A program made the position numbers and the translations under genes. Shown in pieces: positions 10,953-18,104 of a DNA stretch of 64,000 nt (the first letter of the stretch is position 1; the number at the start of each line of letters is the position of its first letter). The notes under the pieces are model-generated. The model made no database searches. It worked only from the letters and a program-made list of their open reading frames with translations, and had not been told where the DNA came from. This stretch comes from Actinomycetes bacterium (lineage in GTDB: Bacteria > Actinomycetota > Actinomycetes > Propionibacteriales > Nocardioidaceae). The DNA is taken from the NCBI GenBank assembly GCA_023460975.1, contig JAEWOG010000020.1:1-64000 (forward strand), given 5' to 3'.

Positions 10953-11444
10953 TCACGAGCGCGCGTGCCCACCTGTAGAACCGTATCCCCCGTCACCGCG
11001 TGCGGACTCCTCGAGAGCGTCCACGACCCGGAACCGGGCGCGTTCGTGGCGCTGGATCACGAGCTGGGCGATCCGGTCACCACGCGTGAGCTCGACCGCC
11101 TGGTGCGGGTCGTGGTTGATCAGGAGCACCTTGATCTCACCCCGGTAGCCCGCATCCACCGTGCCCGGCGTGTTGACGATCGAGAGTCCGTGCCGCGCCG
11201 CGAGCCCGGACCGGGGGTGGACGAGCGCGACGTACCCCAGCGGCAGGGCGATCGCGACGCCGGTGGGCACGAGCGCCCGCTCCCCCGGCGCCAGCACGAG
11301 GTCGACGGTGGTCCGCAGGTCTGCCCCCGCGTCGCCGGGATGCGCGTACGAGGGCAACTCGAGGCCCGGATCCAGACGGACGAGCGCCACCTCGACGGTG
11401 TGCTCGTCGCCGTGGGCGGCCGGCGGCTGGTCTGCTGGGGTCAC
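10953..11444 (-). CDS. dut: dUTP diphosphatase (dUTPase)
   Basis: Hydrolyses dUTP to dUMP and pyrophosphate, keeping uracil out of DNA and feeding thymidylate synthesis. All five trimeric dUTPase motifs are present in order: HPGDAGADLR, HPRSGLA, GTVDAGYRGEIKV, RGDRIAQLVIQ and the C-terminal P-loop-like RGDGGYGSTG. The 163-residue length is normal. The start is taken as the GTG at 11444, which gives a short N-terminal tail and has a TAGATT hexamer eight bases upstream; the much longer in-frame reading to 11909 crosses the divergent DUF3093 gene and is rejected. Confidence 0.95.
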   Translation of the reverse strand: MTPADQPPAAHGDEHTVEVALVRLDPGLELPSYAHPGDAGADLRTTVDLVLAPGERALVPTGVAIALPLGYVALVHPRSGLAARHGLSIVNTPGTVDAGYRGEIKVLLINHDPHQAVELTRGDRIAQLVIQRHERARFRVVDALEESARGDGGYGSTGGHARS

Positions 11445-11452
11445 GGGGCGCG

Positions 11453-11458
11453 AATCTA
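11453..11458 (-). promoter_or_regulatory. -10 hexamer TAGATT of dut
   Basis: TAGATT lies eight bases upstream of the dut GTG, preceded by GGTGCGGGG. The same GGTGCGGGGTAGATT string precedes the gene at 26334. It implies a leaderless or nearly leaderless transcript. Confidence 0.55.
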
Positions 11459-11489
11459 CCCCGCACCACCCGCGTGAGCACCCGCCGCC

Positions 11490-11495
11490 TAGGCT
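11490..11495 (+). promoter_or_regulatory. -10 hexamer TAGGCT, leaderless DUF3093 gene
   Basis: TAGGCT, six bases, then GTG at 11502. It is divergent from the dut promoter, with 31 bases between the two hexamers. Confidence 0.6.
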
Positions 11496-11501
11496 CGGGG
11501 C

Positions 11502-11963
11502 GTGAGCACCCCGCAGCCGTCGTACTCCGAGCGCCTGACCGTTCCCCTGCGCTGGTGGGTGCAGACGACGATGCTGATCGCCACCTTCTGGATCGCACTG
11601 GTCGTCGCGGTGCCCGAGCCGTGGGCATGGGCCCTCACCGCCGGGATGATCGCCCTCATGGCGGTGTGCTTCCTCGCGTACGGATCCGCCCAGGTCCGCG
11701 TCGCCGACGGCGAGCTGAGCGTCGGCAAGGCACACATCCCGCTGTCCGCGCTCGGGGCGGCGGAGGCCCTGGACAAGGAGCAGATGCGCCTGGCTGCCGG
11801 CCGCGACGCCGACGCGCGGGCCTTCTTCGTCCTGCGTCCCTACTTGAAGCGCGGCGTCCGCGTCCAGGTCACCGACCCCGGCGACCCGACGCCGTACTGG
11901 CTCTTCCACGTACGCCGCCCCGACCGCGTGATCGCCGCCCTCGGAGCGCCTGTCGACCGGTAG
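11502..11963 (+). CDS. DUF3093 membrane protein
   Basis: A 153-residue protein with two adjacent hydrophobic segments (about residues 18-62) and a soluble C-terminal part with the family's PYWLFHVRRP ending region. It matches DUF3093 (Rv2698), a protein of unknown function next to dut in most actinobacteria. The GTG start has a leaderless-type -10 and no Shine-Dalgarno sequence. Its TAG stop doubles as the first bases of the next gene's -10 hexamer. Confidence 0.85.
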   Translation: MSTPQPSYSERLTVPLRWWVQTTMLIATFWIALVVAVPEPWAWALTAGMIALMAVCFLAYGSAQVRVADGELSVGKAHIPLSALGAAEALDKEQMRLAAGRDADARAFFVLRPYLKRGVRVQVTDPGDPTPYWLFHVRRPDRVIAALGAPVDR

Positions 11964-11966
11964 GGT
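11961..11966 (+). promoter_or_regulatory. -10 hexamer TAGGGT overlapping a stop codon
   Basis: TAGGGT, six bases, then ATG at 11973. The first three bases are the stop codon of the DUF3093 gene, so the promoter is embedded in the end of the preceding gene. Confidence 0.55.
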
Positions 11967-11972
11967 CCTCGC

Positions 11973-12269
11973 ATGGCTTCTGGTTCGTCGACCAAGTTGT
12001 GGTCCGCCTTCTCGCTCGTCTCCGCCCTCGGCGCTGCCGCCGTGGCCCGCAAGGTGCTCGACACCTCGTGGCGCGCCGCCACTGGCAAGCAGCCGCCGGC
12101 CAACCCGGCGGACCCCGACGTCGACTTGTGGGAGGCGGTCGCGTGGGCAGCCCTCAGCGGGACCCTCGTCGCGATCGCTCGCATGTTGGCCTCACGCAAG
12201 GCTGCCAACTACTACCAGCGCTCCACCGGGCACCTTCCGGCCAACCTCCAGAAGGACACCCACGTCTGA
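11973..12269 (+). CDS. DUF4235 small membrane protein
   Basis: A 98-residue protein with a hydrophobic segment near residues 8-27 and another near 52-70, matching DUF4235, an actinobacterial family of unknown function. The conserved centre (about 30-55) includes TGKQPPANPADPD. It starts ten bases after the DUF3093 stop with its own leaderless-type -10. A strong convergent terminator follows immediately. Confidence 0.85.
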   Translation: MASGSSTKLWSAFSLVSALGAAAVARKVLDTSWRAATGKQPPANPADPDVDLWEAVAWAALSGTLVAIARMLASRKAANYYQRSTGHLPANLQKDTHV

Positions 12270-12270
12270 C

Positions 12271-12312
12271 ACGACGACTGCCGACCACCCGCAGGTGGTC
12301 GGCAGTTGTCGT
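12271..12312. terminator. Bidirectional terminator between DUF4235 and DUF4193 genes
   Basis: Nineteen-base arms (12271-12289 and 12294-12312) pair completely apart from one G-U, around a four-base loop CGCA. TTT follows on the plus strand. It lies between convergent genes and can serve both. Confidence 0.85.
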
Positions 12313-12339
12313 TTCGCGACGTTGTCGTCGCGGTGAGGC

Positions 12340-12630
12340 TCAGATGCAGTCGCGGCAGATCATCTTCTTCTCGTCCGCGAGCTGCGAGCGGTGGTGCACC
12401 AGGAAGCAGCTCATGCACGTGAACTCGTCGTCCTGTCGAGGCATGACCTCGACAGCGAGCTCCTCGTGCGACAGGTCGGCACCGGGAAGCTCGAAGGACT
12501 CGGCGGCTTCGGTCTCATCCTCGTCCACCTTGCCGGAGTTCTTGTCGTGCCGGCGAGCCTTGAGCTCTTCGATGCTCTCCTCGCTCTGGTCCTCTTCGGA
12601 CTTGCGCGGTGCGTCGTAGTCGGTAGCCAT
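12340..12630 (-). CDS. DUF4193 small zinc-ribbon-like protein
   Basis: A very acidic 96-residue protein of DUF4193 (Rv2699c family). The C-terminal part carries two cysteine pairs in CMSCFLVHHRS and CRDC, spaced as a zinc ribbon. No enzymatic role is known. The ATG at 12630 is chosen because GGAGG lies six bases upstream; the GTG six bases further up overlaps that ribosome site. It stands alone after a convergent terminator, with about 130 bases of upstream region in which I could not fix a promoter. Confidence 0.88.
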   Translation of the reverse strand: MATDYDAPRKSEEDQSEESIEELKARRHDKNSGKVDEDETEAAESFELPGADLSHEELAVEVMPRQDDEFTCMSCFLVHHRSQLADEKKMICRDCI

Positions 12631-12760
12631 GCTCACCCTCCGTCAGATCGCCCCTCGTGAGGGCGGATCAACTCAGTCGTTCGGCGCCAGATTGTGCACC
12701 ATTTCGGCGTCCGAAGTGCAAACGGGTCGCCGACTCGCCCAAACCCCGTGAAGACCTGCG

Positions 12761-13603
12761 CTATTCCCACGCGTGGAACGTGTCGTACGCCACGAAACCA
12801 CAGGCGCCGAGGATACGGATGAACGTGTCCCATCCGGCCGCCGTCGTCCCCACCACGAGGGTCTCGATCGGCGCCCCCTCGACCACCTCGTGCAGGCTGC
12901 CGGGAAGCACCGCGAAACGCCCCCCTGCCTCGCTCAGAACCAGCCCGCCTGCGCTGTAGTCCCACGGCTGGGGGCCCTCCTCGACATAGGCGTCCGCCAT
13001 GCCCTCCGCCACGTGGCACAGGTCGAGGGCGCAGGACCCCATCCGGCGGATGTCGCGCACCCGTGGCAGCAGCCGAGCCACGCAGGCCGCCTGATGGGCG
13101 CGCACCTCGGCGCGGTACCCAAAACCGGTCTGAACCAGTTGCTGGGACACGGGCACGCTCTCCCGTACGCGCAGCCTCTGCCCGTCCCTGGTCGCCCCCT
13201 GTCCGCGCGCGGCGGCGTACGTCACCGTGTCGGGGATGCGTACGACCGCCCCGGCCACGATCTCGCCGTCCGCCCAGGCCGCGACGGAGACGGCGCACTC
13301 GGGGTTCCCGTAGAGGTAGTTGACGGTCCCGTCGATGGGGTCCACGATCCAGCGCACCCCGCTCGTGCCGACGTGGTCGTCGCCCTCCTCCCCCACGATC
13401 GTGTCGTCGGGTCGCGCTGCGAGCAGCCGTTGGCGCACGAGGTCCTCGACGGCGCGATCGGCAGCGGTCACGACATCGACGGCGCTCGACTTGGTGTCGG
13501 CCACGTCGACGCCCACCGCCTGCATCCGCGCGGCGAGCTGGGCCCCCTCCCGGGCCACGCTCACGGCCAGGTCGCGCAGGTCCCCCGCGTCGTAGGTCGT
13601 CAT
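12761..13603 (-). CDS. Inositol monophosphatase-family phosphatase (SuhB-like)
   Basis: A Mg2+-dependent, Li+-sensitive-type phosphatase of 280 residues. Metal-binding motifs are intact: GEEGD (E72, E73), VDPIDGT (D88, D91) and PWDYSAGGLVLSEAGG in the C-terminal half. Candidate substrates are inositol-1-phosphate, fructose-1,6-bisphosphate or related phosphates; sequence alone does not decide. The ATG at 13603 gives the usual family length; the reading to 13672 adds an Arg-rich tail and overlaps ferrochelatase. It lies eight bases downstream of ferrochelatase on the same strand. Rv2701c (suhB) holds the equivalent place in M. tuberculosis. Confidence 0.9.
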   Translation of the reverse strand: MTTYDAGDLRDLAVSVAREGAQLAARMQAVGVDVADTKSSAVDVVTAADRAVEDLVRQRLLAARPDDTIVGEEGDDHVGTSGVRWIVDPIDGTVNYLYGNPECAVSVAAWADGEIVAGAVVRIPDTVTYAAARGQGATRDGQRLRVRESVPVSQQLVQTGFGYRAEVRAHQAACVARLLPRVRDIRRMGSCALDLCHVAEGMADAYVEEGPQPWDYSAGGLVLSEAGGRFAVLPGSLHEVVEGAPIETLVVGTTAAGWDTFIRILGACGFVAYDTFHAWE

Positions 13604-13611
13604 CTCAGCCC

Positions 13612-14706
13612 TCACTGTCCGCAGAGCGCGGGCCGCTCGGCGCGCGGGTTGGGGCAGCACGTGCGGGGACACAGGTCTGGCCAGGCGCCCAGCTCGCCCA
13701 CTGCGGCGCGTACGACCTCCTCGCCACGCTCGAGGGCAGCCCTCTCGAGCAGCAGCTCACGCACCCCTGCCACGAACTGGGGGGCCAACCCGGCGGTGGC
13801 GGCCCGCCGGGCCGCGAGGCCGAGCCGCTCGGCCGTCGCCATCGCCTCCGTGTCGAGGTCGTAGACGACCTCCATGTGGTCGGAGACGAACCCGATCGGC
13901 GCCAGCACGACTGCCTCAACGCCCTCACCCGCGAGCGTCTCCAGGTGGTCGTTGACGTCGGGCTCGAGCCACGGAACGTGCGGCGCCCCGGACCGGGAGC
14001 AGTAGACGAGGTCGGCGTCCAGCGAGCGCCCCGTGCGCTCGGCCACCGCGGCGACGACGAGGTCCACGAGGCTGCGGTGCTGCGTCACGTACGCATGGGG
14101 CAGGAGGTCGCCCCCTGAGCCCTGTGCCATGGTCTCGGGGATCGAGTGGGTGACGAACACGAGCCGCGCGGTGGCCCTGGCGGGCTCGGGCAGGTCGCCG
14201 AGTGCCGCAAGGACCGCATCGACGTTGGCACCGACGAACCCCGGGTGGTTGTAGTACTGCCGCAGCCGGTCCATCCTCGGAGCGCCGGGGACGGCCTCGA
14301 GGGCGTCGGCGAGGTTCTCCCGGTACTGGCGACAGCTCGAGTAGGACGAGTAGGCCGACGTGGTGAAGACGGCCACGCGTTGGATGCCGTCAGCGACCAT
14401 CTGAGCGACGGTGTCGTTGAGGTAGGGACCCCAGTTGCGGTTGCCCCAGTAGACGGGCAGGTCGATCCCGTGGGCGTCGAGGTCCGCACGGAGAGCGGCC
14501 AGGAATGCCCGGTTCTGGTCGTTGATGGGGCTGCGGCCACCAAAGCCGAAGTAGTGCTGACCCACCTCCTCCAGCCGCTCGCGCGGGATGCCACGACCCC
14601 GGGTCACGTTCTCCAGGAACGGCACCACGTCCTCGGGGCGTTCCGGCCCTCCGAAGGACAGCAGGAGCAGGGCGTCGTAGGGGGCAACATCGCTCGGCGA
14701 AGGCAT
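13612..14706 (-). CDS. hemH: Ferrochelatase, probably coproporphyrin III ferrochelatase
   Basis: Inserts Fe2+ into a porphyrin late in haem synthesis. In actinobacteria the substrate is coproporphyrin III (CpfC) rather than protoporphyrin IX. The 364-residue protein starts with LLLLSFGGPERPEDV, carries the metal-site histidine in VFVTHSIPETM and the distal IGFVSDHMEVVYDLD motif. The C-terminus has a cysteine-rich CPRTCC stretch, which together with an internal cysteine fits the [2Fe-2S] cluster known from actinobacterial enzymes. The ATG has TAGGCT six bases upstream and no ribosome site, so it is predicted leaderless and is divergent from the MFS gene with only 33 bases between them. Confidence 0.94.
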   Translation of the reverse strand: MPSPSDVAPYDALLLLSFGGPERPEDVVPFLENVTRGRGIPRERLEEVGQHYFGFGGRSPINDQNRAFLAALRADLDAHGIDLPVYWGNRNWGPYLNDTVAQMVADGIQRVAVFTTSAYSSYSSCRQYRENLADALEAVPGAPRMDRLRQYYNHPGFVGANVDAVLAALGDLPEPARATARLVFVTHSIPETMAQGSGGDLLPHAYVTQHRSLVDLVVAAVAERTGRSLDADLVYCSRSGAPHVPWLEPDVNDHLETLAGEGVEAVVLAPIGFVSDHMEVVYDLDTEAMATAERLGLAARRAATAGLAPQFVAGVRELLLERAALERGEEVVRAAVGELGAWPDLCPRTCCPNPRAERPALCGQ

Positions 14707-14712
14707 GTCCCC

Positions 14713-14718
14713 AGCCTA
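14713..14718 (-). promoter_or_regulatory. -10 hexamer TAGGCT, leaderless ferrochelatase gene
   Basis: TAGGCT then GGGGAC then ATG at 14706. It is back-to-back with the MFS promoter: the two hexamers are seven bases apart on opposite strands. Confidence 0.6.
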
Positions 14719-14725
14719 GCGAGCC

Positions 14726-14731
14726 TAGGAT
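14726..14731 (+). promoter_or_regulatory. -10 hexamer TAGGAT of the MFS gene
   Basis: TAGGAT lies eight bases before the ATG at 14740. No Shine-Dalgarno sequence is present, so the transcript is leaderless or has one or two extra bases. Confidence 0.5.
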
Positions 14732-14739
14732 CGCGCTCG

Positions 14740-15930
14740 ATGTTCAGCACCTACGGCCGGGTGCTTTCCCAACCCGGCACCCTCGCCTTCTCCGCTGCCG
14801 GCCTCGTGGCCCGCATCCCCCTGGCCATGATCGGCCTCGGCATCGTGCTCCTCGTCGAGCACGCGACCGGCTCGTACGGCCGTGCCGGCGCCGTGTCGGC
14901 TGCGTACGTCTCTGCGGGCGCCGTCGCCGCGCTGGTGCTGGGCCGGCTCGTGGACCGCATCGGCCAGACCGTCGTCCTGCCCGTCGCCGTGACCGGCCAG
15001 GCCGTGTCCCTGTGGCTGCTGATCCAGTCCGTCGAACGTGACTGGTCGACGTGGACCATGTTCGCGAGCGCGGCGCTGGCAGGGGCCTTCCTGCCACCCA
15101 TCGGCGCCGCCGTGCGGACCCGCTGGTCGCACACGCTCACCGAGAGCTCCCAGGTGCAGACCGCGATCGCACTGGAGTCCGTGCTGGACGAGGTGTGCTT
15201 CATCGTGGGCCCGGTCGTGGTCACCGCCCTGGCCACGTCGGTCTCACCGAGGGCGGGTCTGGTGGCGGCGATCGTGACCGGCCTGATCGGGACGTACGCG
15301 CTGGCCTCCCAGCGGCGCACGGCTCCCCCGTACGGCGCGGCGCACGGCGAGGCCTCCCGCGGTCCGATGCCGTGGGCCACCCTCGTGCCGATCCTCGTGG
15401 TCTGCGTGGCCCTGGGCTCCCTGTTCGGATCGATGGAGGTCCTCACGGTCGCCTTCGCCGACGAGCGGGGACGCCCCGCCGCCGCGGGCTGGCTGCTGGC
15501 CCTGTGGTCGCTGGGCAGCCTGGTCGCGGGCCTGGCGACGGGCATGATCGCCTGGCGCGTCTCCACCGCGACCCGGATCCGCTGGGGTGCGGCCGCCATG
15601 GCGCTCACCATGGTGCCGCTGGCATGGGTCGACCACCTGGCCGCCATGGCGGCGCTCCTGCTGGTCGCCGGTCTGGCGATCGCGCCGACGCTCATCGCCA
15701 CGATCTCGGCGGTCGAGGTGTGCGTACCTCGGAGCAGACTGACCGAGGGCATGGCGCTGGTGAGCACCGCGATCGTCGCCGGCCTCGCCCCCGGCGCCGC
15801 TCTGGCCGGCATGATGACGGACCTGCACGGGGTCGCCGGGGGCTACCTCGTGCCGGTCGTGGCAGGTTTATTGGGGACCTGTGCCGCGCTGCTCGTGCGC
15901 GTTCATTACCCTGCCGACCATGGTGAGTGA
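14740..15930 (+). CDS. Major facilitator superfamily transporter
   Basis: A 396-residue membrane protein with 12 likely transmembrane segments and the usual cytosolic loop between segments 6 and 7 (about residues 190-210). The loop after segment 2 has a degenerate MFS motif A, LGRLVDRIG. No substrate-specific feature is recognised; drug efflux is the common guess for this type. The start at 14740 is set by the -10 hexamer. The stop overlaps the start of the oxidase gene by 11 bases, so the two are probably co-expressed, although the second gene also has its own hexamer. Confidence 0.85.
   Translation: MFSTYGRVLSQPGTLAFSAAGLVARIPLAMIGLGIVLLVEHATGSYGRAGAVSAAYVSAGAVAALVLGRLVDRIGQTVVLPVAVTGQAVSLWLLIQSVERDWSTWTMFASAALAGAFLPPIGAAVRTRWSHTLTESSQVQTAIALESVLDEVCFIVGPVVVTALATSVSPRAGLVAAIVTGLIGTYALASQRRTAPPYGAAHGEASRGPMPWATLVPILVVCVALGSLFGSMEVLTVAFADERGRPAAAGWLLALWSLGSLVAGLATGMIAWRVSTATRIRWGAAAMALTMVPLAWVDHLAAMAALLLVAGLAIAPTLIATISAVEVCVPRSRLTEGMALVSTAIVAGLAPGAALAGMMTDLHGVAGGYLVPVVAGLLGTCAALLVRVHYPADHGE
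15907..15912 (+). promoter_or_regulatory. -10 hexamer TACCCT before the lactone oxidase gene
   Basis: TACCCT lies seven bases before the ATG at 15920, inside the 3' end of the MFS gene. It suggests an internal, leaderless promoter. Confidence 0.4.
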
Positions 15931-17242
15931 TTCGAAGGCGTACGACTGGACCAACTGGTCGGGACTGTCCCGCGCCCGCGTCGAGGAAGTACTGAGCCCC
16001 CCGGACGCTGCTGCGGTCGCCGACGTCGTACGGCGTGCCCGCGAGGCAGGCAACCGCGTCAAGATGGTCGGCACCGGCCACAGCTTCACCGACATCTCCG
16101 CCCCCGAGCACACCATGCTTCGCCCGGACCGCCTCTCCGGCATCGTGTCGGTCGACCGCGAGGCCATGACGGTCACGGCGCTGTCCGGGACGCCGCTCAA
16201 GGAGCTCAACGCGCACCTCGCGACGATGGGGCTGTCGCTGCACAACATGGGTGACATCGAGGAGCAGACCCTCGCGGGCGCCACCTCGACCGGAACGCAC
16301 GGCACCGGCGGCATCGCGGCCGGCCTGTCGGCCCAGATCGCGGGCCTCGAGCTCGTGAGCGGCGCCGGCGAGCTGATCACCGCGAATGCCGAGACCAACG
16401 CCGACATCTTCGAGTTCGCCCGCGTCGGCCTGGGTGCCCTGGGCGTCCTGACCACGATCACGTTCCGCGTCGAGCCGCTCTTCGTCATGGAGGCCCACGA
16501 GCGCCCCATGAAGTGGGACGACGCGCTGGCGTCCTACGACGACATGGTGGCCGACGCCCACCACGTCGACATGTTCTGGTTCCCCCACACCGACCACACG
16601 CAGGTGAAGCAGAACCGTCGCCTCGCAGTGGACGTGTCGGAGGCCAACCCGCCGTCGCGCTTCGCCGCGTGGCGCGAGGACGAGTTCCTGTCCAACACCG
16701 TGTTCGGCTGGGCCTGCGCGCTGGGCAACAAGCGGCCCTCGATGATCCCGGCCATCAACAACATCTCGGGCCAGGCGCTCTCGGAGCGCACGTACTCCGA
16801 CATCGCCCACAAGGTCTTCACCTCGCCGCGTCGCGTCGTGTTCCGCGAGATGGAGTACGCGGTGCCCCGCGAGGTCGGCCTGGAGGTGCTGCGCGAGTGC
16901 CGCAAGGTGATCGATGCCTCCGACTGGAAGATCAGCTTCCCCGTCGAGATCCGCAACGCGCCCGCCGACGACATCCCGCTGTCGACCGCCGCAGACCGGG
17001 ACTCGTTCTACCTCGCGTTCCACACCTACGAGAAGGCCGACCACACCGCCTACTTCGCCGGTGTCGAGAAGGTCCTCAAGGAGTATGGCGGTCGCCCGCA
17101 CTGGGGCAAGCTGCACACCCGCGACGCCGAGGAGCTCGCCGGGGTCTACCCCCGGTTCGACGAGTTCCGCGCGATGCGTGAGCGCCTCGACCCCGACCGG
17201 GTCTTCGCCAACGCCTACCTCGAGCGCGTCCTCGGCGCCTGA
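15920..17242 (+). CDS. FAD-linked sugar-1,4-lactone oxidase (D-arabinono-/L-gulono-lactone oxidase type)
   Basis: A 440-residue flavoprotein of the vanillyl-alcohol-oxidase fold. The N-terminal FAD_binding_4 domain (about 15-180) has GTGHSFTDIS, whose histidine is the usual flavin attachment position in this family, and ATSTGTHGTGG. The C-terminal ALO domain (about 185-440) ends with the conserved HWGKLHT and a DPDRVFANAYLERVL tail. Family members oxidise aldonolactones or alditols such as xylitol; the exact substrate is unknown. The ATG at 15920 is preferred over an upstream in-frame start inside the MFS gene. A strong terminator follows. Confidence 0.88.
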   Translation: MVSDSKAYDWTNWSGLSRARVEEVLSPPDAAAVADVVRRAREAGNRVKMVGTGHSFTDISAPEHTMLRPDRLSGIVSVDREAMTVTALSGTPLKELNAHLATMGLSLHNMGDIEEQTLAGATSTGTHGTGGIAAGLSAQIAGLELVSGAGELITANAETNADIFEFARVGLGALGVLTTITFRVEPLFVMEAHERPMKWDDALASYDDMVADAHHVDMFWFPHTDHTQVKQNRRLAVDVSEANPPSRFAAWREDEFLSNTVFGWACALGNKRPSMIPAINNISGQALSERTYSDIAHKVFTSPRRVVFREMEYAVPREVGLEVLRECRKVIDASDWKISFPVEIRNAPADDIPLSTAADRDSFYLAFHTYEKADHTAYFAGVEKVLKEYGGRPHWGKLHTRDAEELAGVYPRFDEFRAMRERLDPDRVFANAYLERVLGA

Positions 17243-17249
17243 GCGAGTC

Positions 17250-17283
17250 ACGGGTCGCTGCCCCACCCGGGGCGGCGACCCGT
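17250..17283. terminator. Bidirectional terminator between lactone oxidase and TRIC genes
   Basis: Fifteen-base arms (17250-17264, 17269-17283) pair with one G-U around loop ACCC. It lies between convergent genes. Confidence 0.85.
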
Positions 17284-17296
17284 ACTGCTGCGCGCC

Positions 17297-17944
17297 TCAG
17301 GCGGTCGGGTTGCCCTTGGGCAGCGGTGCCTGCCAGTCGAGGCGCATCGAGAGCAGGCGCCACCCCGCGCACAGTCCAGCGCCCGCGAGCAGCACCACGA
17401 GGGCGGGTGCGTCCGCACGCGCCAGCGCCACGGCGACGGCGGCACCGGCAAGCGCCGGGGTCCCGTACAGCCCGCCGGAGAAGACCGCGGGCACGCGACC
17501 GGCCAGGACGTCGCGGATCATCCCGCCACCGATGCCGGTGAGCAGGCCCATGAGCGCGGCCGAGACGGGTTCCAGACCGAAGTCCAACGCCTTGATCGCT
17601 CCGGTGACGCAGAAGAGGGCCAGCCCGAGGGCATCGAAGACCTCCACGACTCGCTCCATGCGACCCACGGCGGGGTGGAACACGAACGTCAGCAGGCCGG
17701 CCAGCACCGGGACGAGCAGGTAGCGCCAGTCCTGGAGCGCGGCGGGTGGTGTCGCATCGATCAGCACGTCGCGCATGAACCCGCCACCGAGCCCCGTCAC
17801 GCCCGCGAGCACGAGGATGCCGAACAGGTCGATCTGCTTGCGGACACCCAGCAGGGCGCCCGTCACGGCGAACGCGAAGACACCCACGAGGTCGGCGACC
17901 ACCAAGGTCGTGCCGAACTCCACGGAGAGATCGTTGGCGGACAC
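17297..17944 (-). CDS. Trimeric intracellular cation (TRIC/UPF0126) channel family protein
   Basis: A 215-residue membrane protein made of two internal repeats of three hydrophobic segments plus a seventh. Each repeat has the glycine-rich kink motif: GLGGGFMRDVL in the first and GIGGGMIRDVLAG in the second. Prokaryotic TRIC proteins form K+-permeable homotrimeric channels; the E. coli relative is YadS/YicG. It starts at a GTG with a leaderless-type -10 and is divergent from sepH. Together with the region before 9120 it adds another candidate cation pathway to this window. In vivo ion selectivity is not known. Confidence 0.88.
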   Translation of the reverse strand: MSANDLSVEFGTTLVVADLVGVFAFAVTGALLGVRKQIDLFGILVLAGVTGLGGGFMRDVLIDATPPAALQDWRYLLVPVLAGLLTFVFHPAVGRMERVVEVFDALGLALFCVTGAIKALDFGLEPVSAALMGLLTGIGGGMIRDVLAGRVPAVFSGGLYGTPALAGAAVAVALARADAPALVVLLAGAGLCAGWRLLSMRLDWQAPLPKGNPTA

Positions 17945-17950
17945 CCTCGA

Positions 17951-17956
17951 AGGCTA
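17951..17956 (-). promoter_or_regulatory. -10 hexamer TAGCCT, leaderless TRIC gene
   Basis: TAGCCT, six bases TCGAGG, then GTG at 17944. There is no ribosome site other than the start codon itself. Confidence 0.6.
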
Positions 17957-18000
17957 CCGAGCCGCCGACCGCAGCGGCCCGCGGGGCGCGCGGCCGGGCA

Positions 18001-18032
18001 ACCCCACGCCGTGGGGTCCGCTGGCGTAGGCT
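18001..18032 (+). promoter_or_regulatory. sepH promoter region with inverted repeat over the -35 position
   Basis: A TAGGCT hexamer at 18027-18032 predicts a transcript with about 66 bases of leader before sepH. Upstream, ACCCCACGCCGTGGGGT (18001-18017) is a 6-base perfect inverted repeat with a 5-base centre, where the -35 would lie. It is an operator candidate. Confidence 0.4.
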
Positions 18033-18104
18033 CGTCCCGTCGGCTCGTCGTTCGCGCCGGTCCGACACATCGAGATTCGTCCACAGACCAGGAGAGCAGC
18101 ATCG

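Noticed and set aside
10886..10996. A 37-residue N-terminal extension of the DUF3710 protein
   Set aside because: It is Arg-rich, has no ribosome site and is not needed for the domain; the GTG at 10885 follows ACGGAG.
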